Part shown: piece by piece, positions 52,447-61,595 of the stretch | How positions within the stretch are numbered: the stretch's first letter is position 1 | Layout: every line of letters starts with the position of its first letter | Source of the DNA: Bacillota bacterium | GTDB lineage: Bacteria > Bacillota > Clostridia > Lachnospirales > Bianqueaceae | Direction: 5' to 3' | DNA length: 64,000 nucleotides | Assembly: GCA_017441925.1 (NCBI GenBank) | Contig: JAFRUE010000006.1 | Location: forward strand, 54,682 to 118,681 | Made by a program: the position numbers and the translations under genes | Notes under the pieces: model-generated | Told to the model about the DNA's origin: nothing | Databases searched by the model: none | What the model saw: the letters and a program-made list of their open reading frames with translations, nothing else

Positions 52447-52475
52447 ATTATAACGCACCCATCCGGCGTTGTCAA
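52447..52475 (-). promoter_or_regulatory. consensus promoter of tRNA-Pro
   Basis: Minus strand exact TTGACA (52475-52470), 17 bp, exact TATAAT (52452-52447). Confidence 0.9.
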
Positions 52476-52584
52476 GACTTTTTTCAAAATCCTGCGACTT
52501 TAAAAACCGCTTGCGTTTCCCGGCGGAATCTGCTACAATAACTGTGCGCTTTCTGCGCAGACCTATATGAAAAGAGGATGTCAG

Positions 52585-52827
52585 ATGTACACATACAAAA
52601 CTTTCGGGACCTGTTCCCAGAGAATCGAGTTCGAGATCGAGGATCACAAGGTGCACAATGTGCGTTTTATCGGCGGATGCAATGGCAACACACAGGGTGT
52701 CGCGCGTCTTGTCGAGGGGATGGATGTAGATGAGGTCATCAGGAGACTTGACGGTATCAAATGCGGTTTCAAGTCCACTTCCTGCCCGGATCAGCTTTCC
52801 CGCGCGCTTAAGCAGTACGCGGTGTAA
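52585..52827 (+). CDS. TSCPD domain protein (TIGR03905 type)
   Basis: The start is ATG 52585 (AGAGGATGTCAG), giving 80 residues; an upstream ATG at 52567 has no ribosome site. The protein holds TFGTCSQRIEFEIEDHKVHNVRF, GGCNGNTQGVARLVEGM and CGFKSTSCPDQLSRAL, with cysteines and the TSCPD motif spanning most of it. The same domain occurs at the C terminus of class II ribonucleotide reductases. The isolated form is common in Clostridia; its role is unknown, and metal binding by the cysteines is likely. Confidence 0.9.
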   Translation: MYTYKTFGTCSQRIEFEIEDHKVHNVRFIGGCNGNTQGVARLVEGMDVDEVIRRLDGIKCGFKSTSCPDQLSRALKQYAV

Positions 52828-52848
52828 GCAGCCAGTAACTGACGGTAA

Positions 52849-52889
52849 AACGGTGCATGACGGGAGATGATCCTCATGCGCCGTTTTTG
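52849..52889 (+). terminator. terminator of the TSCPD gene
   Basis: AACGGTGCATGA / TCATGCGCCGTT, 12-bp stem with one mismatch, then TTTTG. Confidence 0.85.
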
Positions 52890-52942
52890 TTTTCACATGT
52901 TTTTTCCGGCCGGTTCCTTTCCTTATATTATGCAAAATTATC

Positions 52943-52971
52943 TTGACAGGCGGTCCGCCGGAATGTATACT
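52943..52971 (+). promoter_or_regulatory. promoter with internal palindrome before the surface protein
   Basis: TTGACA (52943-52948), 17 bp, TATACT (52966-52971). The spacer starts with GGCGGTCCGCC (52949-52959), a perfect 5+1+5 palindrome placed where a repressor would block polymerase. Confidence 0.8.
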
Positions 52972-53030
52972 GGATTATGTATTTAAACGAAGAACAACAA
53001 ACAGCAACACACTGTTCAGGAGGTTTATAG

Positions 53031-56021
53031 ATGAACAAAGCAACAAGAAGGACGGCTGCTTTGATGATGGCCGTCATGATGGTCTTTCTGGCCGGCCGGT
53101 TCCCGGTCAGGGCTGCTGAGACCTACACAATAACACTTTACGGTAACGGTGGTTACTGCATAGACGATGAAAACAAGAAGCAGGAATCCATTGCTCTTGA
53201 TGTCAGCGCAGGCACCGTTCTGACTACGGATGATAACTGCGGCAATGTCAGCTGGCAGAGTTCCGATCCCAATCTGGGATTTGCCGGATGGGCAGACGCG
53301 GACGGCGCCGTATACGGATCATCCGATACCTTTACTGTAAACGGGAACGCCGAGCTCTACGCGATCTGGGAAAGTCTGGTCGATGAAAATGCTTTCGCGG
53401 CCGCAGCGAGCGATGAGCCGGAAAGCGAGAGTTCTGAGGCTGAGGAGTCCGCGGCTGAGGAGCCTTCCGCTGTCGAGGAGACCGCTGCAGACGAATCTGA
53501 AGCTTCTGAATCCGAACCTGAGGCATATGCTCCCATAATGCTGGGGGCCCCTTCTAACCAGAAAACCATCACCGTTACGATTGATGGCGGCGACGGCGGA
53601 TATTACATCGATGCAAACGGTGTGAAGCAGACCAGCATCACCCTGCAAAATACTATAGACCCCGATGCGGAAACTTCTGGAGCCTGGGAAATCGAGCTGA
53701 CCGAGAGTCTCGGCTATGTGGAATGGCTGAACTCTGATCAGCATTGCAGACTGTATGGCTGGAATGTGGGCGGCAGTTCTCATTACATCTATGATTATTC
53801 TACTTATTCAGTAAAGCAGGATGAGACCATTACTGCCGAATGGGAGACCTGCAACCTGATCACTTTCGACAGCGGTTCTCAAACGGCACACTTTGATTAT
53901 GACGATGACACGCCCTCAACGGTAACAATTAAGTACGCGGTCGATGATACCCTCGGATATACTGTCGGCGAGCCGATCAACACTGATGCTGCAAAAGTGT
54001 TCTATGGCTGGGATACCGATGGCGACGGTGTCATGGATATGTCTGATTATTACGGTTTTGCCCCCAGCGGTGATACGACGATCACAGCAGTCTGGACTGA
54101 TAAGTTCACAGCGACGTATGATCCGAACGGTGGGTATTATGAATATGGAGACGGTACCAAAGAAACTCAGCCCTATGTATATGAAGGTGTTTTCGAAAAT
54201 CTGTCCGTGCCTGCCATGCGGCACCCGGACACCTCTTTGTCTCAAATCGGATGGGCATTTGACAAAGACGGCGATTCTATGATTCCGGAGAATCCGACCT
54301 ATGACGACTTGAACGGCAAGACCCTTTATGCAGCCTGGCTGGATACTTTAGAAAGGACCGACTCAACAGGAGAGTGGGTCTACGCAAAAGAAAGTAAGAC
54401 TGCAGTACGTATCGTCGGTTATGTCGGTGCTGATGCAAATCTTGTGCTTCCCGAGATCCTCGATGGACTGGATGTGGTTGCATTAACACCTCCTGTTGCG
54501 TCCATGACTCCTGCCTTCTCGGTTGCCGTTGAGTCGCTTGTTATTCCAGACTGTGTCAAACGTATCAATATGACATGCATGTATAGCGAGTCTTCTCTGC
54601 GGTCTGTCGTGATGGGCAACGGAATAACATTTATCCCGGGACGTGCATTTGCGGATTGTACTGCACTTAATGAAGTCGTTCTTCCTGCAAATCTGGAAAC
54701 AATCGATGGTTATGCTTTTGAGAATGATACAGCTCTTACAAGTATCGATCTGCCTGAAGGTCTGCTTCAGATCAATGCATTTGCTTTTCAGAATTCCGGA
54801 CTGACTTCTCTGGATCTTCCCGCGTCCTGTACTTATTTGTACTGGAGAGCTTTTGGCGACTGTTCCAATCTTGAAGAAGTCACGATCCGCGGAAACCTGC
54901 AGGAATTCGGCAATGAAGTTTTTGCCGGTACTGCAATCAAGACGATCTACTTCAAAGGTGATCTTCCGGTCGATGCCGATCCGGACCCCGCCTATCAGAC
55001 AGCTTTCACCGGACTTACCGCTACAGCATATTATCCGATCACCTGGACATCCGTACCTTCCTCCACCTATCAGGGCGCCACAAATATTACATGGATTCGG
55101 GAAGCCACTGCGAAGGTCATGCAGATCGACCATCAGACAGCAGTTCCCGACCAGGTCCTGGTTAACGGAACAGCTCTGACCGCTTCCCAGTATGTCGCAA
55201 CCGTAACGCAGGACGCGGACGGCAAAGATATCGTTATCATCGAACTGACGGAAGACTTCAAGAGCACGCTTACCGATGATGCGAAGATCGAGGCTGTATA
55301 TGCTTCCGAAACTTTCGACGGTACGGTCTATCCGGAAAACATCAGCTACGCTACTCTCGATATCGAGAACGGATCCCAAACGATCGAAGGCGAAGCTGCA
55401 GCTGACAGCCTGAAACCCGTCGTAATCACGGTCAGCGGCAAAGCAGACGACGTTGAATCGGTCAGTGTTGACGGCAGCGTGCTCGATCCGGGCAATTACA
55501 CCGTCACAGCCGGCAGCGCGATCATCACGCTTCTGGAAGAATATCTGGCAACGCTTCCCGCCGGTGAAGACGAACACGAAGTTACTGTTACCTTCAAGGA
55601 CGGCGGTATCGCTACGGCATCGTTCTCGGTTGTGACAACAGTACCGGAAGAGCAGCCCGAACCCGCTGCGGACGAGTCTTCTGCTGAAGAATCCACAGTT
55701 GAAGAATCCAGTGCCGAAGAGTCCAATACTGAAGAATCCAGTACTGAAGAATCCAGTACTGAAGAATCCGCAGCCGAAGAATCCGGCACCGGCGATTCCA
55801 AGCCCGAAGACTCTAAAACCGAAGAATCCAAGGCAGAGGAATCCAAGCCTGAAGAATCCAAACCTGCGGAATCCAGTGCTGACGAGCCTTCGCCTGTTGT
55901 TCCTTCGGGTTCTCCGAAGACCGGCGATCCTGGTTATCTGATCTGGGTAATCGCGATAGCGGCTTCCGGAGTCGTACTGGCGCTCCTCCTGGTATTCCTT
56001 TTGAAAAAGCGCAGGAAATAA
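53031..56021 (+). CDS. large wall-anchored surface protein with InlB-like and BspA-like repeats
   Basis: The 996-residue protein has a signal peptide (1-29). Four beta repeats of the Listeria-Bacteroides (InlB B) type lie at about 32-113, 178-272, 275-355 and 358-437 (each ending ..YAIW / ..AVW / ..AAW). BspA-like leucine-rich repeats (IPGRAFADCTALNEVVLP, and similar) cover about 460-645, then two X2-like beta domains (695-870). Low-complexity Glu/Ser tracts lie at 120-165 and 871-955. The end is SPKTG (961-965), a membrane helix and KKRRK, a sortase signal with serine replacing leucine. It probably mediates adhesion. No sortase gene is in the window. Confidence 0.9.
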   Translation: MNKATRRTAALMMAVMMVFLAGRFPVRAAETYTITLYGNGGYCIDDENKKQESIALDVSAGTVLTTDDNCGNVSWQSSDPNLGFAGWADADGAVYGSSDTFTVNGNAELYAIWESLVDENAFAAAASDEPESESSEAEESAAEEPSAVEETAADESEASESEPEAYAPIMLGAPSNQKTITVTIDGGDGGYYIDANGVKQTSITLQNTIDPDAETSGAWEIELTESLGYVEWLNSDQHCRLYGWNVGGSSHYIYDYSTYSVKQDETITAEWETCNLITFDSGSQTAHFDYDDDTPSTVTIKYAVDDTLGYTVGEPINTDAAKVFYGWDTDGDGVMDMSDYYGFAPSGDTTITAVWTDKFTATYDPNGGYYEYGDGTKETQPYVYEGVFENLSVPAMRHPDTSLSQIGWAFDKDGDSMIPENPTYDDLNGKTLYAAWLDTLERTDSTGEWVYAKESKTAVRIVGYVGADANLVLPEILDGLDVVALTPPVASMTPAFSVAVESLVIPDCVKRINMTCMYSESSLRSVVMGNGITFIPGRAFADCTALNEVVLPANLETIDGYAFENDTALTSIDLPEGLLQINAFAFQNSGLTSLDLPASCTYLYWRAFGDCSNLEEVTIRGNLQEFGNEVFAGTAIKTIYFKGDLPVDADPDPAYQTAFTGLTATAYYPITWTSVPSSTYQGATNITWIREATAKVMQIDHQTAVPDQVLVNGTALTASQYVATVTQDADGKDIVIIELTEDFKSTLTDDAKIEAVYASETFDGTVYPENISYATLDIENGSQTIEGEAAADSLKPVVITVSGKADDVESVSVDGSVLDPGNYTVTAGSAIITLLEEYLATLPAGEDEHEVTVTFKDGGIATASFSVVTTVPEEQPEPAADESSAEESTVEESSAEESNTEESSTEESSTEESAAEESGTGDSKPEDSKTEESKAEESKPEESKPAESSADEPSPVVPSGSPKTGDPGYLIWVIAIAASGVVLALLLVFLLKKRRK
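55673..55893 (+). repeat. Ser/Glu-coding low-complexity tract
   Basis: Units such as GAAGAATCC recur about 20 times, coding EES and ESK/ESS. It serves as the wall-spanning stalk of the surface protein and could change length by slippage in steps of three bases without breaking the frame. Confidence 0.75.
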
Positions 56022-56068
56022 GTCGGAAAGCGGTTCGCACAGCGGCCGTACGGCATTTCAAGACACAA

Positions 56069-56104
56069 AAAAGGTGCAGCTTCTTTGCAGGGGCTGCACC
56101 TTAT
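56069..56104 (-). terminator. terminator of acpP
   Basis: AAGGTGCAGC (56071-56080) / GCTGCACCTT (56093-56102), minus-strand T-run 56072-56067; lies between convergent genes and may also act on the surface-protein transcript. Confidence 0.85.
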
Positions 56105-56123
56105 CTGACTAAACGGTTATTGA

Positions 56124-56363
56124 TTACTCCTTGCCGGTCGTCTTCTGCAGATATTCTACCAGATCCCCGACCGTTGTCATTCCTTCCAGGTCCTTATCCG
56201 GGATACGGATCTCGTATTCCTCTTCCATCGCTGTGATGATCTCGACCAGATCGAGCGAATCCGCTCCCATCTGGTCAGAGAACGAGGATTCCAGCGTTAT
56301 TTCGTCTTCGTTAACTTCCAGTATGTCGACGATATTCTTCTTAACAGTATCAAATACGCTCAT
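56124..56363 (-). CDS. acpP: acyl carrier protein
   Basis: The start is ATG 56363 (AAGGAGGAAGATAGA), giving 79 residues beginning [15 protein letters not shown]. Helix II starts [18 protein letters not shown], with serine 36 carrying the phosphopantetheine arm. The size and acidic charge match the fatty-acid ACP. It is not next to fab genes; it has its own consensus promoter and terminator, so it may be a second or specialised ACP. Confidence 0.92.
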   Translation of the reverse strand: MSVFDTVKKNIVDILEVNEDEITLESSFSDQMGADSLDLVEIITAMEEEYEIRIPDKDLEGMTTVGDLVEYLQKTTGKE

Positions 56364-56415
56364 TCTATCTTCCTCCTTGCAATACAAAGCATGTAGACAT
56401 ACTCTGTTTAGCCGT

Positions 56416-56444
56416 ATTATATCGGATTCTTCCCTGCTTGTCAA
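56416..56444 (-). promoter_or_regulatory. consensus promoter of acpP
   Basis: Minus strand exact TTGACA (56444-56439), 17 bp, exact TATAAT (56421-56416). Confidence 0.9.
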
Positions 56445-56470
56445 ATCTTTTCGTCAGACCGGAGGCGCTT

Positions 56471-56965
56471 ATGCATAGTTTCCCCAAGAGCAGCATCAAA
56501 GCCGCAAGGCTTCTGTTCATTCTCTATCTGCTGATCCTGCTCTACATCCTGTTTCTGACGCAGAACCGTTCCGATACTTTCGGCGAATACAATCTCATAC
56601 CGTTCCGCAATATACTGATGTTTTTCCGATACTATTTTGTCTATCACGAATTTACATTTCTGGAATGGTTTGAAAACATTTTTGGTAATATTCTGCTGCT
56701 CGTTCCTTTCGGAGTCCTGCTGCCCTTTGTATGCGGCCGTCGCATGCCGCTCGTTCTGATCGTCCTTCTGGCCGCGCTCTTCTCCATAGTCGTGGAAGCG
56801 GTTCAGTATTTCAGCGGTCTCGGCGAACTCGACATTGACGACGTACTGCTCAATCTCTTTGGCGGCTTCATCGGCGGATCCATCGCATGCCGGGCGGAAC
56901 GGGCCGTCAGTAGGCTTCTGGACCGCTGTGCAAAGCTTTTCTCACTGACCAATGATCCGGACTGA
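56471..56965 (+). CDS. VanZ-like membrane protein
   Basis: The start is ATG 56471 (GGAGG five bases upstream), giving 164 residues with about four helices. NLIPFRNI, FGNILLLVPFGVLLPF and the later SIVVEAVQYFSG, ELDIDDVLLNLFGGFIGG form the VanZ signature. Such proteins give low teicoplanin resistance in some settings, but most chromosomal copies have no assigned function. It is divergent from acpP, with its start within 30 bp of the acpP promoter. Confidence 0.9.
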   Translation: MHSFPKSSIKAARLLFILYLLILLYILFLTQNRSDTFGEYNLIPFRNILMFFRYYFVYHEFTFLEWFENIFGNILLLVPFGVLLPFVCGRRMPLVLIVLLAALFSIVVEAVQYFSGLGELDIDDVLLNLFGGFIGGSIACRAERAVSRLLDRCAKLFSLTNDPD

Positions 56966-57028
56966 TAACTCTGCGGACTTGTCCGCGTCATATATTCATA
57001 TAAAATATGAAAGGAAGGTTCTTCTGAT

Positions 57029-58486
57029 ATGTCTCTGCTGACTGCCGAAAAATTCCCTCTGCCGGTCTATCCGCCCAATCACATGGGCGTGTCCTCCGCA
57101 TCTATCCTGCGTTTTCTGGACAGACTCGAATCGGCCGGCATTTGTATGCACAGTTATGTCCTGATCCGCAACCACTCGATCCTTTCAGAAGGATACTGGG
57201 CGCCCTATACCGCCGAGAGCCTGCAGCGGATGTATTCCGTCACCAAAACCTTTGTCGGCGTTGCGGTCGGGCTGCTTGCTCAGGACGGCTATATCCATCT
57301 GGATGATCCGCTGATCACCTATTTCCGCGACAAAATGACCAAACAGCCTTCGCGCTACACACAGGAAATGACAATCCGGGATGCATTGATGATGTGTTCG
57401 GTCCATACAAAAACCGCTACGCAGATTGTCCCGCATCCGGACATGCTGAAGGCTTTCTTCAATGTGACGCCTTCGCACAAAGCCGGGACGGTCTTCAACT
57501 ACGATACAAGCGCGTCGATCACACTGGCAGCGCTTGTTGAGCGGCTTACCGGTATGTCCCTGATGGATTACCTGCGTATGAAAGTCCTGGACAAGATCGG
57601 TTTCTCCAATGAAGCATATTGCCTGAAGAGAGGCGATGTCAGCGACGGAGGCGGCGGATTGCTCTGCACCGCACATGATCTTGCCAAATTCGCGCTGCTC
57701 TGCATGCAGCAGGGCAGCTGGTACGGATTCCAGCTTCTGCCCAAGGATTATATGAAACTCGCAACGACCCGGCGCGTGGCGACGAATTTTGCGAATTACC
57801 AGTTCAACTCATACGGTTACGGCTACCAGATGTGGATGACGGCGCATAACGGTTTCGTGCTTTACGGTATGGGCGGTCAGTTCGCGATCTGCCTGCCCGA
57901 GAAGAATCTGATCCTCGTAACGACGGCGGATACGCTCGATAATCAGGGCGGTCTGGATGTGATCTTCAATTCTTTCTGGGATACGATCTACAAAGAGCTC
58001 GACGAAGAGTCCGTCGAGGATGACGAGGAAGCCGCGGAAGCTCTGTATGAGCGGATTTCGGGACTTAAGATCCGTCCGGTCGAGGGTGAAACCGACAGTC
58101 CGATCGCGCGTGCTATCGGCGGCAAATGTTTCACTATGGACACCAATACGTCTGTATTCCAAAATGTGACGATCGGATTCGGGCCGGATTACGGCACAGT
58201 TACCTTCGATAATGACCAGGGCAGTCATGAACTCCGGTTCGGCCTTGGGAACTACGCCAGACAGTTCTTCCCCGGGACGCGGATGGAAGCTGCGGCTTCC
58301 GGCGCCTGGGTCGATCCTGAGACACTGTTCATCCGGACGTATTTCACCGGTGAAAATCTCGGTTCTCTGCAGCTCCTGCTGCATTTCGGAGGGGACGGAT
58401 CTCTTACGATCCAGAGCCGCCCGTTCGGTGATACCGGCCTCCCGGCTTCCTATAATACCTGCGTCACTGGATTTGTCTACGAATAA
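57029..58486 (+). CDS. class C beta-lactamase-fold serine hydrolase
   Basis: The 485-residue protein has no signal peptide. YSVTKTFVGVAVGLL holds the S-x-x-K pair (Ser70, Lys73); NYDTSASITLAALVERLTG provides the Y-x-(N/S/T) element (Tyr158), and YGMGGQFAI stands in the HxG/KTG place. A C-terminal beta domain of about 150 residues follows. It is an esterase or peptidase rather than an antibiotic-hydrolysing enzyme, most likely cytosolic. RBS GGAAGG precedes the ATG. Confidence 0.85.
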   Translation: MSLLTAEKFPLPVYPPNHMGVSSASILRFLDRLESAGICMHSYVLIRNHSILSEGYWAPYTAESLQRMYSVTKTFVGVAVGLLAQDGYIHLDDPLITYFRDKMTKQPSRYTQEMTIRDALMMCSVHTKTATQIVPHPDMLKAFFNVTPSHKAGTVFNYDTSASITLAALVERLTGMSLMDYLRMKVLDKIGFSNEAYCLKRGDVSDGGGGLLCTAHDLAKFALLCMQQGSWYGFQLLPKDYMKLATTRRVATNFANYQFNSYGYGYQMWMTAHNGFVLYGMGGQFAICLPEKNLILVTTADTLDNQGGLDVIFNSFWDTIYKELDEESVEDDEEAAEALYERISGLKIRPVEGETDSPIARAIGGKCFTMDTNTSVFQNVTIGFGPDYGTVTFDNDQGSHELRFGLGNYARQFFPGTRMEAAASGAWVDPETLFIRTYFTGENLGSLQLLLHFGGDGSLTIQSRPFGDTGLPASYNTCVTGFVYE

Positions 58487-58495
58487 GATTCCACA

Positions 58496-58538
58496 CAAAA
58501 ACACCCGCCGGCACGATGCGTCTGGCGGGTGTTTTTTA
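58496..58538. terminator. bidirectional terminator between serine hydrolase and copA
   Basis: ACACCCGCC (58501-58509) / GGCGGGTGT (58524-58532), T-run on plus (58533-58538) and T-run on minus (58500-58497). Confidence 0.9.
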
Positions 58539-58552
58539 TGCGTTCCTGACCG

Positions 58553-58762
58553 TTACGCGATCGCGACGACCTCGTAATCCTTATCTTCGACAGCTTTCTT
58601 CAGGTCGGCGTCAGCGACTTCCGTGCTCAGTGTTACAATTGCGGTTCCCGCCGTATGACTGACCTCTGCGGCTTCAACACCCTCAAGCGCCAGAAGCGCC
58701 TTTTTAACGGTCGCCTCGCAATGCTCGCACATCATTCCTTTGATCGTGATTGTCTTTGTCAT
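58553..58762 (-). CDS. possible internally started CopZ-like copper chaperone within copA
   Basis: An in-frame ATG at 58762, with AGAAAGGA 12 bases before it, would give 69 residues starting [15 protein letters not shown], the size and layout of a free CopZ chaperone, including the CxxC site. In many Clostridia copZ is a separate gene after copA; here no stop codon separates them. Internal initiation could supply a free chaperone. The spacing is long, so this is a possibility only. Confidence 0.4.
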   Translation of the reverse strand: MTKTITIKGMMCEHCEATVKKALLALEGVEAAEVSHTAGTAIVTLSTEVADADLKKAVEDKDYEVVAIA

Positions 58763-61099
58763 TTCCGGATCATTTCCTTTCTGATTGGTTTTATGTCTGC
58801 GCGGTCTGTCATGACTCGCGTCGTGGACCTTGAACAGGTTCAGACGCAGCGCGTTCGAGACCACGAAGAAACTCGATAAGCTCATGGCGGCTGCCCCGAT
58901 CATCGGGTTCAGCTTGATGCCAAGGGACGGATACAGGGCACCTGCTGCAAGCGGAATGCAGATCACATTGTAGAAAAACGCCCAGAACAGGTTCTCATGA
59001 ATGTTTCGGAGAGTCGCGCGGCTCAGCCGGATCGCGGCGCTCACGTCGGTCAGACGGCTGTTCATCAGCACAACGTCCGCGGCACTGACTGCAACATCCG
59101 TCCCCGCGCCGATCGCAATACCGATATCAGCTCTCGTAAGAGCGGGAGCATCGTTGATACCGTCCCCGACCATGATCACCTTACCCTGCTTCTGCAGGCG
59201 GCGGATCACAGCCTCTTTGCCGTCAGGGAGTACCCCCGCGATCACTTCATCTACGCCTGCCTGTCTGCCGATCGCCTGGGCAGTACGCTCATTGTCCCCC
59301 GTCAGCATCACAGTCCGGATACCCATTCCGCGTAACTCTGCGATCGCCTGTGGACTGTCGTCTTTCATCGTGTCGGCAACAGCAATGATCCCGACGAACT
59401 CTCCGCCGCGGCTGAAATACAGGGCGGTCTTGCCTTCTTCAGCAAGTGCCGCAGCCTGTGCCGCAGTCTCTTCCGGGATCCGGATCTGCGATTGCTGCAG
59501 GTATTTCGCGTTGCCGCCCGAAACCCGCGCTCCATCGATCACTGCTTCCAGTCCGTTGCCCGGCAGGATCCGGAAGGACTCCGCGTCCGGCAGCTTCAAT
59601 CCGCGCTGATCCGCTGCAGCCATGACTGCTTTTGCCAGCGGATGTTCGCTTTTCGCCTCCAAAGCAGCTGCCGTCATCAGGAGATCCGTCTCTGTGACGC
59701 CGGTGGCCGGCAGATAATCCGTCACCCGAGGCTCGCCTTTCGTAATCGTACCGGTCTTATCCAGGACGACGATATCGGCCTTGCCCGTCTCCTCAAGAGA
59801 AACAGCTGTCTTGAACAAAATGCCGTTCTTTGCGCCTTTGCCGCTGCCGACCATGATCGCGACCGGCGTCGCGAGGCCGAGTGCGCACGGGCAGCTGATG
59901 ACCAGGACCGCGATACCGCGTGAGAGCGCGAATCCGACTGTCTGGCCAAAGATCAGCCACAGCAGGATCGCAGCTGCCGCGATGCAGATCACGACAGGGA
60001 CAAAGATACCGGAAACCTTATCCGCGATCTTGGCGATCGGCGCTTTTGTCGCCGCCGCGTCGCTGACCATCCGGATGATCTGCGAAAGCGTTGTGTCCTC
60101 ACCGACACGTGTCGCGCGGCATTTCAGGAAACCGGACTGATTCGTCGTCGCAGCCGATACTTTGTCGCCGGCTTCCTTGTCGACCGGAATGCTTTCGCCG
60201 CTCAGTGCGGATTCGTTTACAGCGCTCTGACCATCGATGACCACACCGTCGACCGGGATGTTTTCTCCCGGTCTGACCGTGAAAATGTCCCCAACCGTCA
60301 CCGCTTCGATCGGAACTACCTGCTCTGTGCCGTCCCGCAGGATCGTCGCCGTCTTTGGCGCGAGCTTCATCAGCCCCTTAAGCGCATCGGTTGTTCGGCC
60401 TTTTGAGCGCGCTTCCAGCATCTTACCGACCGTGATCAGTGTCACGATCATTGCCGCAGACTCAAAATACAGGTCGTTCATGTGGTCCATGGCTGCCGCC
60501 ATGTCACCGTTCCTGTGCGCCACCGTGATCGCGATCAGCGAATAGACACTGTAAAGGAAAGAAACTCCGGAGCCGAGCGCGACGAGCGTGTCCATATTAG
60601 GCGCACCGTGCAGGACGCTCTTGGTTCCGTTGATGAAAAACTTCTGGTTGATCACCATGACGATCACGGCAAGCAGCATCTCAATGATTCCGACGCCCGC
60701 GTGATTATCCTGCAAAAAGCCCGGCAGCGGCCATCCGAACATCATCGTGCCCATCGAAATATACATCAGGACCAGCAGGAAACCGACAGACGCGATCAGC
60801 CTCTTCTTCAGGACCGGAGTCTCGTGATCCGCAAGAGCTTCCTCCTCTGCCGCATGCGAGACCGGGCTGCTTGCCGGGCTATTCATGCTGCCGCTTGCCG
60901 CTCCTTTCCGTGATGCGCCGTATCCTGCGCCTTCGACCGCTGCGATAACCGCGCTGTCCGAAGCCGTTCCTTCGACCGTCATCGAATTTGTCAGCAGACT
61001 GACAGTACAGGAAGTGACTCCGTCAACCTTTGAAACAGCTTTTTCCACATGTGCGCTGCAGGCCGCGCAGCTCATACCTGTTACATTATACTGTACCAT
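58553..61099 (-). CDS. copA: copper-exporting P1B-type ATPase with a fused C-terminal CopZ-like domain
   Basis: The start is ATG 61099 (GGGGAAAG), giving 848 residues. N-terminal heavy-metal domain [15 protein letters not shown] (8-22), eight helices, SGESIPV, the metal-site [14 protein letters not shown], the phosphorylation motif [17 protein letters not shown] and [10 protein letters not shown]. After the last helix and a basic linker ([12 protein letters not shown]) comes a second heavy-metal domain with [14 protein letters not shown], 69 residues long when counted from an internal ATG. The enzyme pumps Cu(I) out with ATP. It lies 16 bp after csoR. Confidence 0.93.
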   Translation of the reverse strand: MVQYNVTGMSCAACSAHVEKAVSKVDGVTSCTVSLLTNSMTVEGTASDSAVIAAVEGAGYGASRKGAASGSMNSPASSPVSHAAEEEALADHETPVLKKRLIASVGFLLVLMYISMGTMMFGWPLPGFLQDNHAGVGIIEMLLAVIVMVINQKFFINGTKSVLHGAPNMDTLVALGSGVSFLYSVYSLIAITVAHRNGDMAAAMDHMNDLYFESAAMIVTLITVGKMLEARSKGRTTDALKGLMKLAPKTATILRDGTEQVVPIEAVTVGDIFTVRPGENIPVDGVVIDGQSAVNESALSGESIPVDKEAGDKVSAATTNQSGFLKCRATRVGEDTTLSQIIRMVSDAAATKAPIAKIADKVSGIFVPVVICIAAAAILLWLIFGQTVGFALSRGIAVLVISCPCALGLATPVAIMVGSGKGAKNGILFKTAVSLEETGKADIVVLDKTGTITKGEPRVTDYLPATGVTETDLLMTAAALEAKSEHPLAKAVMAAADQRGLKLPDAESFRILPGNGLEAVIDGARVSGGNAKYLQQSQIRIPEETAAQAAALAEEGKTALYFSRGGEFVGIIAVADTMKDDSPQAIAELRGMGIRTVMLTGDNERTAQAIGRQAGVDEVIAGVLPDGKEAVIRRLQKQGKVIMVGDGINDAPALTRADIGIAIGAGTDVAVSAADVVLMNSRLTDVSAAIRLSRATLRNIHENLFWAFFYNVICIPLAAGALYPSLGIKLNPMIGAAAMSLSSFFVVSNALRLNLFKVHDASHDRPRRHKTNQKGNDPEMTKTITIKGMMCEHCEATVKKALLALEGVEAAEVSHTAGTAIVTLSTEVADADLKKAVEDKDYEVVAIA

Positions 61100-61115
61100 T
61101 TCTTTCCCCGCTTTC

Positions 61116-61412
61116 TTACCGAACCAGTTTCTGCAGCGTCCTGACAAGCTCTTCGACGCTCTCGTCACTGCCCTCGCGCACATCATGTACAACACAGGTC
61201 CGGATATGATTGGCGAGCAGCTCTTTCGTAAAACTGTTCAAAGCAGCGCCTGCCGCCTGCGCCTGTGTCAGAATGTCGATGCAGTACGCGTTCTGTTCGA
61301 TCATCTTCCGGATTCCGCAGATCTGTCCCTCGATCCGGTTCAGTCTGTGAATCAAGGCTTTATATTCGTCTTCGGACCGCTCTTTCGTACGGCCGGTCAT
61401 TTCATGCTCCAT
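61116..61412 (-). CDS. csoR: copper-sensing repressor CsoR
   Basis: A 98-residue helical protein of the DUF156 family. The Cu(I) ligands Cys44 (NAYCIDIL), His69 and Cys73 (LLANHIRTC) are all present, which separates CsoR from the formaldehyde and sulfide sensors of the family. It represses without copper and releases on binding it. GGAGGGATCAAT precedes the ATG. It is first gene of the csoR-copA operon and its likely operator is at 61437-61455. Confidence 0.95.
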   Translation of the reverse strand: MEHEMTGRTKERSEDEYKALIHRLNRIEGQICGIRKMIEQNAYCIDILTQAQAAGAALNSFTKELLANHIRTCVVHDVREGSDESVEELVRTLQKLVR

Positions 61413-61432
61413 ATTGATCCCTCCATGGCAGC

Positions 61433-61461
61433 ATTATATACCCCCCTCGGGTATATTGCAA
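61433..61461 (-). promoter_or_regulatory. promoter of csoR-copA overlapped by a CsoR-type operator
   Basis: Minus strand TTGCAA (61461-61456), 17 bp, TATAAT (61438-61433). Between the boxes lies the palindrome TATACCC (61437-61443) - 5 bp - GGGTATA (61449-61455), as in known CsoR sites with a G-tract centre. Confidence 0.9.
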
Positions 61462-61478
61462 GAGTTTTCTCCTAAATT

Positions 61479-61527
61479 GTGTCAGCAATCTTTATAAAAT
61501 CGCGCAGGATTTTAGGTTTGCTGACAC
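61479..61527. repeat. 49-bp inverted-repeat unit U0, upstream of the GTPase gene
   Basis: Starts GTGTCAGCAAT and ends TTTGCTGACAC; the terminal 10 bases GTGTCAGCAA and TTGCTGACAC are perfect inverted copies. It ends 12 bp before the -35 of the GTPase promoter. Same length and ends as the units in the array 63637-63990. Confidence 0.85.
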
Positions 61528-61539
61528 GTCTGCCGTGCA

Positions 61540-61568
61540 TTTACACCTTGCCGAAGCTGTGATATACT
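61540..61568 (+). promoter_or_regulatory. promoter of the GTPase gene
   Basis: TTTACA (61540-61545), 17 bp, TATACT (61563-61568), 27 bp before the ATG. Confidence 0.75.
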
Positions 61569-61595
61569 GTACAAAAACACGAGAAGAGGCCCGTC

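Noticed and set aside
57029..58486. Beta-lactamase conferring antibiotic resistance
   Set aside because: The fold is shared, but there is no signal peptide, the third motif is not KTG, and such proteins are mostly esterases or peptidases.
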